Assembly: GCA_900696525.1 (NCBI GenBank)
Contig: CAADGL010000012.1
Location: 62,001 to 126,000, forward strand
Length of the DNA: 64,000 nt
Source: an uncultured Planctomycetota bacterium
Lineage (GTDB): Bacteria > Planctomycetota > Phycisphaerae > UBA1845 > Fen-1342
Direction of reading: 5' to 3'
Positions 61,246 to 64,000 of this stretch are shown in pieces (the first letter of the stretch is position 1; each line of letters opens with the position of its first letter). The notes beneath the pieces were generated by a model. The model ran no database searches and was not told where the DNA came from. It was given only the letters and a program-made list of their open reading frames with translations. Made by a program: the position numbers and the translations under genes.

Positions 61246-63345
61246 GTGAACGCTCGATGGTCCGCATGGTCGGGGCTTTGTCTGACCCTGGCGGCGGTCG
61301 CTGTATCCGCGGCCAGTCTTGCCCAACCCCCGCCCAACCCGCCCGCGCAGACGTCAGAGGACGCCCAGAAAGCCCGCGACTCCGACAAGCCCGCCGCCGA
61401 GCCGTCGGTTGCGGAGCGCATCGCGCGGCTTCAGCGTTCCGTGGACGAGACGGCGGCGCAGCTCAAGGAGCTAAAGACCCGACTCGAAGATCCGAAGTCA
61501 GAGTTCGCCGTCGCCAACGAGGAGTTCGCCGCACTGGACAAGCAGCTCGATGCCAGGAAACGCGAGTTGCAGGCCCAGCTTGAGGCCGGCCAGGTCGAAC
61601 TGGCCGCCGCGACACAGAAGGAAATCGACGCCCTGCTGCCGCGGCACGCCCTGGCCAAGGAGCGCTTCGACAACGCCATCCGCGAGCGCCGCGCCGTGAG
61701 CGAGCAGGTCGCGACGCTCGAAGCCAAGCTCCAGGCCGACCAGCTCGCGCTCCAGCGCCTCAAAGGCGAAACCCCGCCTCCCACGACTCAGCCGGCGGCG
61801 CCGCAACCCGAGCCGCCGGTCGCCCCGACTGCGAAGCCCGAGCCCGTCCCGGCCCAGGCACCCCCAGCCGCTACCCCCCAGCAGCCCGGCGCAATGGCTG
61901 CGCCCACCCCGCAACCGGTCCCGGCGCCCTCTTCCCCAGCCACGACCGAAGCGACGCCGGAACTGGTGCGGGCGCGTGAGGCTGCGGCGCAGAAGCAGGA
62001 AGCGATGCGTGAGGCCGAGGAAGAGGCGCAGTCGGTCCGCGACCGCCTGGCGGTCGTGCAGAAGAGCCTGGAAGGTGAGCAGAAGCTGTACGAAGCAGCG
62101 CGCAATCGCGTGGCGAACGCGCAGCAGACGGAGCGCTCCCTGTACGAGGAAGAGCGGGCGAAGATCGAGGCCAACGTGCCGCGGGTCGAGCTGCGCGAAC
62201 TGCGGGCGAAGATCGCCGAGGCCCGGCAGCGCTTCCAGGACGCACAGAAGGAGGTGCTGGAGCGCGCCGACCGCATCGACCGCCTCCAGGACGAAATCGC
62301 GGCGCTGCAACGAGAGCTGCTCACCGCCGCCGACGTCGCCGAGCAAAGGCGGCGCGAGGCCGAAGCGGCCCGCCGGGACGTCGAGCACCTTCAGAATCCG
62401 TGGACGATCACCAACGTTCTGAACTGGATCATCGCCCGCGGGCCGCGGATCGTCGGCATCGTCCTGGGCGTGATCGTGCTGCTCTGGGTGGTCCGGCTGG
62501 TGGAGAGCCGTTTCGTGAAGCTGCTGGCGGGCCGGGCCGATCACGGCTCCTACGCCGACCGTCAGAACCGCGCCCGCACGCTCGTGGGGGTCTTCAACAG
62601 CGCCGCGAACGTCACGATCTACGGCGGCGGCGCGATGATGCTCCTGACCGAGTTCGGGCTGAACGTCGTGCCGCTGATGGGAGGCGCCGCCGTCCTGGGC
62701 CTGGCGGTGGCCTTCGGCGCGCAGAACCTCATCCGCGACTACTTCTATGGCTTCATGATCCTGCTCGAGAACCAGTACGCGGTGAACGACGTCATCCGCA
62801 TCGGCGAGGTGTCGGGCCAGGTCGAGAAGATCACGCTGCGGATCACGATGCTGCGCGGGCTCGATGGCAGCGTGCACTTCATCCCCAACGGCGAGATCAA
62901 GCGCGTCAGCAACATGACGCACGGCTGGTCGCGGGCCCTGTTCGACATCCCGGTGGCCTACAAGGAGGACGTCGACCGCGTCATGGAAGTCCTGATGGAC
63001 CTGGCCAAGGAGCTGCGCCGCGACCCCAACTACCGCAGCCTGATCCTCGAAATGCCCGAGATGCTCGGCGTCAACCAGTTCGCCGATTCCGCCGTCGTCA
63101 TCCGCTTCTTCATGAAGACCCGCCCCTTGCAGCAGTGGGCCGTGCAGCGCGAGCTGCTGCGCAGGATCAAGAACCGATTCGACGAGCTGGGAATCGAGAT
63201 CCCCTTCCCGCACCGAACCGTGTTCCATCGCAACGGCGGCCCGCCGGGACAGATGGCGCTGGCCGCGGACGATGCGACCGAAACACCGGACGACCAGCGC
63301 GCAGACGAGCCGCGCGTCCCGCGCGAGCGCCAGCGCATGACCTGA
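61246..63345 (+). CDS. MscS-family mechanosensitive channel with long coiled-coil N-terminal region
   Basis: A 699-residue protein. A signal peptide (LCLTLAAVAVSAASLAQ) is followed by a periplasmic coiled coil (about 55-180), a Pro/Ala-rich linker (about 180-240) and a second coiled coil (about 240-380). Membrane helices start near 395 (IVGIVLGVIVLLWVV). The pore-lining helix and MscS beta domain are visible in LGLAVAFGAQNLIRDYFYGFMILLENQYAVNDVIRIG, GSVHFIPNGEI, and the C-terminal PFPHRTVF. It opens on membrane tension, as MscK-type long forms do. The GTG at 61246 has GGGAGG seven bases before it; the track start at 61219 is a GTG in front of that Shine-Dalgarno. Confidence 0.92.
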   Translation: MNARWSAWSGLCLTLAAVAVSAASLAQPPPNPPAQTSEDAQKARDSDKPAAEPSVAERIARLQRSVDETAAQLKELKTRLEDPKSEFAVANEEFAALDKQLDARKRELQAQLEAGQVELAAATQKEIDALLPRHALAKERFDNAIRERRAVSEQVATLEAKLQADQLALQRLKGETPPPTTQPAAPQPEPPVAPTAKPEPVPAQAPPAATPQQPGAMAAPTPQPVPAPSSPATTEATPELVRAREAAAQKQEAMREAEEEAQSVRDRLAVVQKSLEGEQKLYEAARNRVANAQQTERSLYEEERAKIEANVPRVELRELRAKIAEARQRFQDAQKEVLERADRIDRLQDEIAALQRELLTAADVAEQRRREAEAARRDVEHLQNPWTITNVLNWIIARGPRIVGIVLGVIVLLWVVRLVESRFVKLLAGRADHGSYADRQNRARTLVGVFNSAANVTIYGGGAMMLLTEFGLNVVPLMGGAAVLGLAVAFGAQNLIRDYFYGFMILLENQYAVNDVIRIGEVSGQVEKITLRITMLRGLDGSVHFIPNGEIKRVSNMTHGWSRALFDIPVAYKEDVDRVMEVLMDLAKELRRDPNYRSLILEMPEMLGVNQFADSAVVIRFFMKTRPLQQWAVQRELLRRIKNRFDELGIEIPFPHRTVFHRNGGPPGQMALAADDATETPDDQRADEPRVPRERQRMT

Positions 63346-63402
63346 CCGCGGCCGTCGACCGATCCGAGCCGGCCCATCCGAGCCGGCCGATCCGGGTCCC
63401 CC

Positions 63403-64000
63403 TCAATCCTCCGGCTTTTCGCCCTCCGGCGCCATCTTCACCAGCCGCGGCTGGAACCGCGCCACCGGCCGCACCAGCCCCGCCTGCGCCCGCATCACCG
63501 CGTCGATGTCCTTGTACGCGTGCGGCGATTCGTCCAGCCCCGCCGAGATCAGCCGCACGCCCCGCTCCGCCAGGTACGCCCGCAGGTGGCTCCAGCGCGT
63601 CGTCTCGCGCGCCTTGACGCGTGACATGCGCCGGCCCGCGCCGTGCGAGGCGGAATCGAGCGAGGCCGGATCACCCAGCCCCTCGACCAGGTACCCCGGC
63701 GCCGTCATCGAACCGGGGATGTAGCCGAGCACGCCGCGCCCCGCGGGCGTCGCGCCCTTGCGATGCACGATCAGCTCGCGCCCACCGTGCGTCTCCTTCC
63801 AGGCGAAGTTGTGGTGATTCTCGATCTGGAAGAGCACGTCGGCGCCGACGGAGCGCACGAGCTTGCGGTGAATGACGTCGTGGTTGGCCGAGGCGTACTT
63901 GCCCATCAGCTCCATCGCCGCCCAGTACTCGGCCCCCACGCCGTCCAGCGGCAGCCACGCCAGGTAGCTCAGCTCCTTCGGCAGGTGCGGGTGCAGCTCA
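63403..64000 (-). CDS. rtcB: RNA-splicing ligase RtcB, 5' part outside the window
   Basis: The last 198 or so residues of RtcB. The frame stays open to the window edge (LHPHLPKELSYLAWLPLDG before the track start), so the gene is cut at the right end. Visible motifs are NHDVIHRKLV, QIENHHNFAW with metal-type histidines, VHRKGATPA (the conserved KGA motif near the GMP-binding region) and SHGAGRRMSR. The C-terminus ends LVKMAPEGEKPED. RtcB joins 2',3'-cyclic phosphate and 5'-OH RNA ends using GTP. The guanylylated histidine itself is not singled out here, and the Mn-binding N-terminal motifs lie outside the window. Confidence 0.93.
   Translation of the reverse strand, partial: ELHPHLPKELSYLAWLPLDGVGAEYWAAMELMGKYASANHDVIHRKLVRSVGADVLFQIENHHNFAWKETHGGRELIVHRKGATPAGRGVLGYIPGSMTAPGYLVEGLGDPASLDSASHGAGRRMSRVKARETTRWSHLRAYLAERGVRLISAGLDESPHAYKDIDAVMRAQAGLVRPVARFQPRLVKMAPEGEKPED

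Noticed and set aside
59781-61583. 600-residue plus-strand ORF
   Set aside because: It is antisense to pyruvate kinase and runs into the MscS gene in the wrong frame.

Overview
The window is a gene-dense, very GC-rich stretch of bacterial chromosome. It points to a planctomycete, probably Phycisphaerae-like. The evidence is a set of large secreted FG-GAP, subtilase and di-haem proteins whose tails carry D-x-D-G-D dockerin-like or NGNGVPDECD modules, a bacterial topoisomerase VI A subunit, a Ser/Thr kinase with a CHASE2 sensor, many GTG/TTG starts, and short dispersed GC-rich repeats. This placement is inferred from protein style; no rRNA is present.

Layout. 1-3 kb: end of a Cys/Met-type PLP enzyme, tsaB and a DUF1015 protein. 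3.1-7.1 kb: a large FG-GAP lipoprotein with its own promoter and a clear intrinsic terminator. 7.5-16.6 kb: pyrK, a ytfR-ytfT-yjfF sugar ABC cassette coupled to rsgA, cinA, ygfZ, an odd tRNA with a UAA anticodon, and an NFU-type Fe-S carrier. 16.7-23.7 kb: a lipoprotein/amidohydrolase pair, an ABC-2 exporter pair, an HDOD-GGDEF regulator and a lone MalK-type ATPase. 23.7-27.2 kb: fliS and a very long fliD. 27.4-33.6 kb: tandem repeats, putA, a BFD/LigD-phosphoesterase fusion, an M32 carboxypeptidase and dispersed repeats. 33.6-42.3 kb: a secreted subtilase, TauE/SafE with a palindromic upstream region, a GNAT protein, a pseudopilin, a fused iron-type ABC permease and a site-2 protease.

42.3-46.3 kb is the most unusual part. 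On the minus strand, a STAS / HATPase / STAS switch is followed by an ASCH/PUA-like gene, which overlaps a gene encoding an SbcD/Mre11-type phosphoesterase fused to a UvrC/Cho-type GIY-YIG nuclease with its four-cysteine cluster. 46.5-64 kb: isolated atpC, a DinB-fold protein coupled to a secreted prolyl oligopeptidase, the CHASE2 kinase, a decayed gene fragment, topoisomerase VI subunit A without its B partner, a tandem PTPS-like protein, two secreted proteins with related promoters and dockerin-like tails, pyruvate kinase, an MscS channel and the 3' part of rtcB.

Several systems are incomplete inside the window: three ABC transporters lack a binding protein or other partner, pyrK lacks pyrD, atpC lacks the other ATP synthase genes, and top6A lacks top6B. 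The genome therefore seems to scatter partner genes. Most calls rest on family motifs read directly from the translations. Start codons were chosen by Shine-Dalgarno spacing where the track began at an upstream GTG or TTG.
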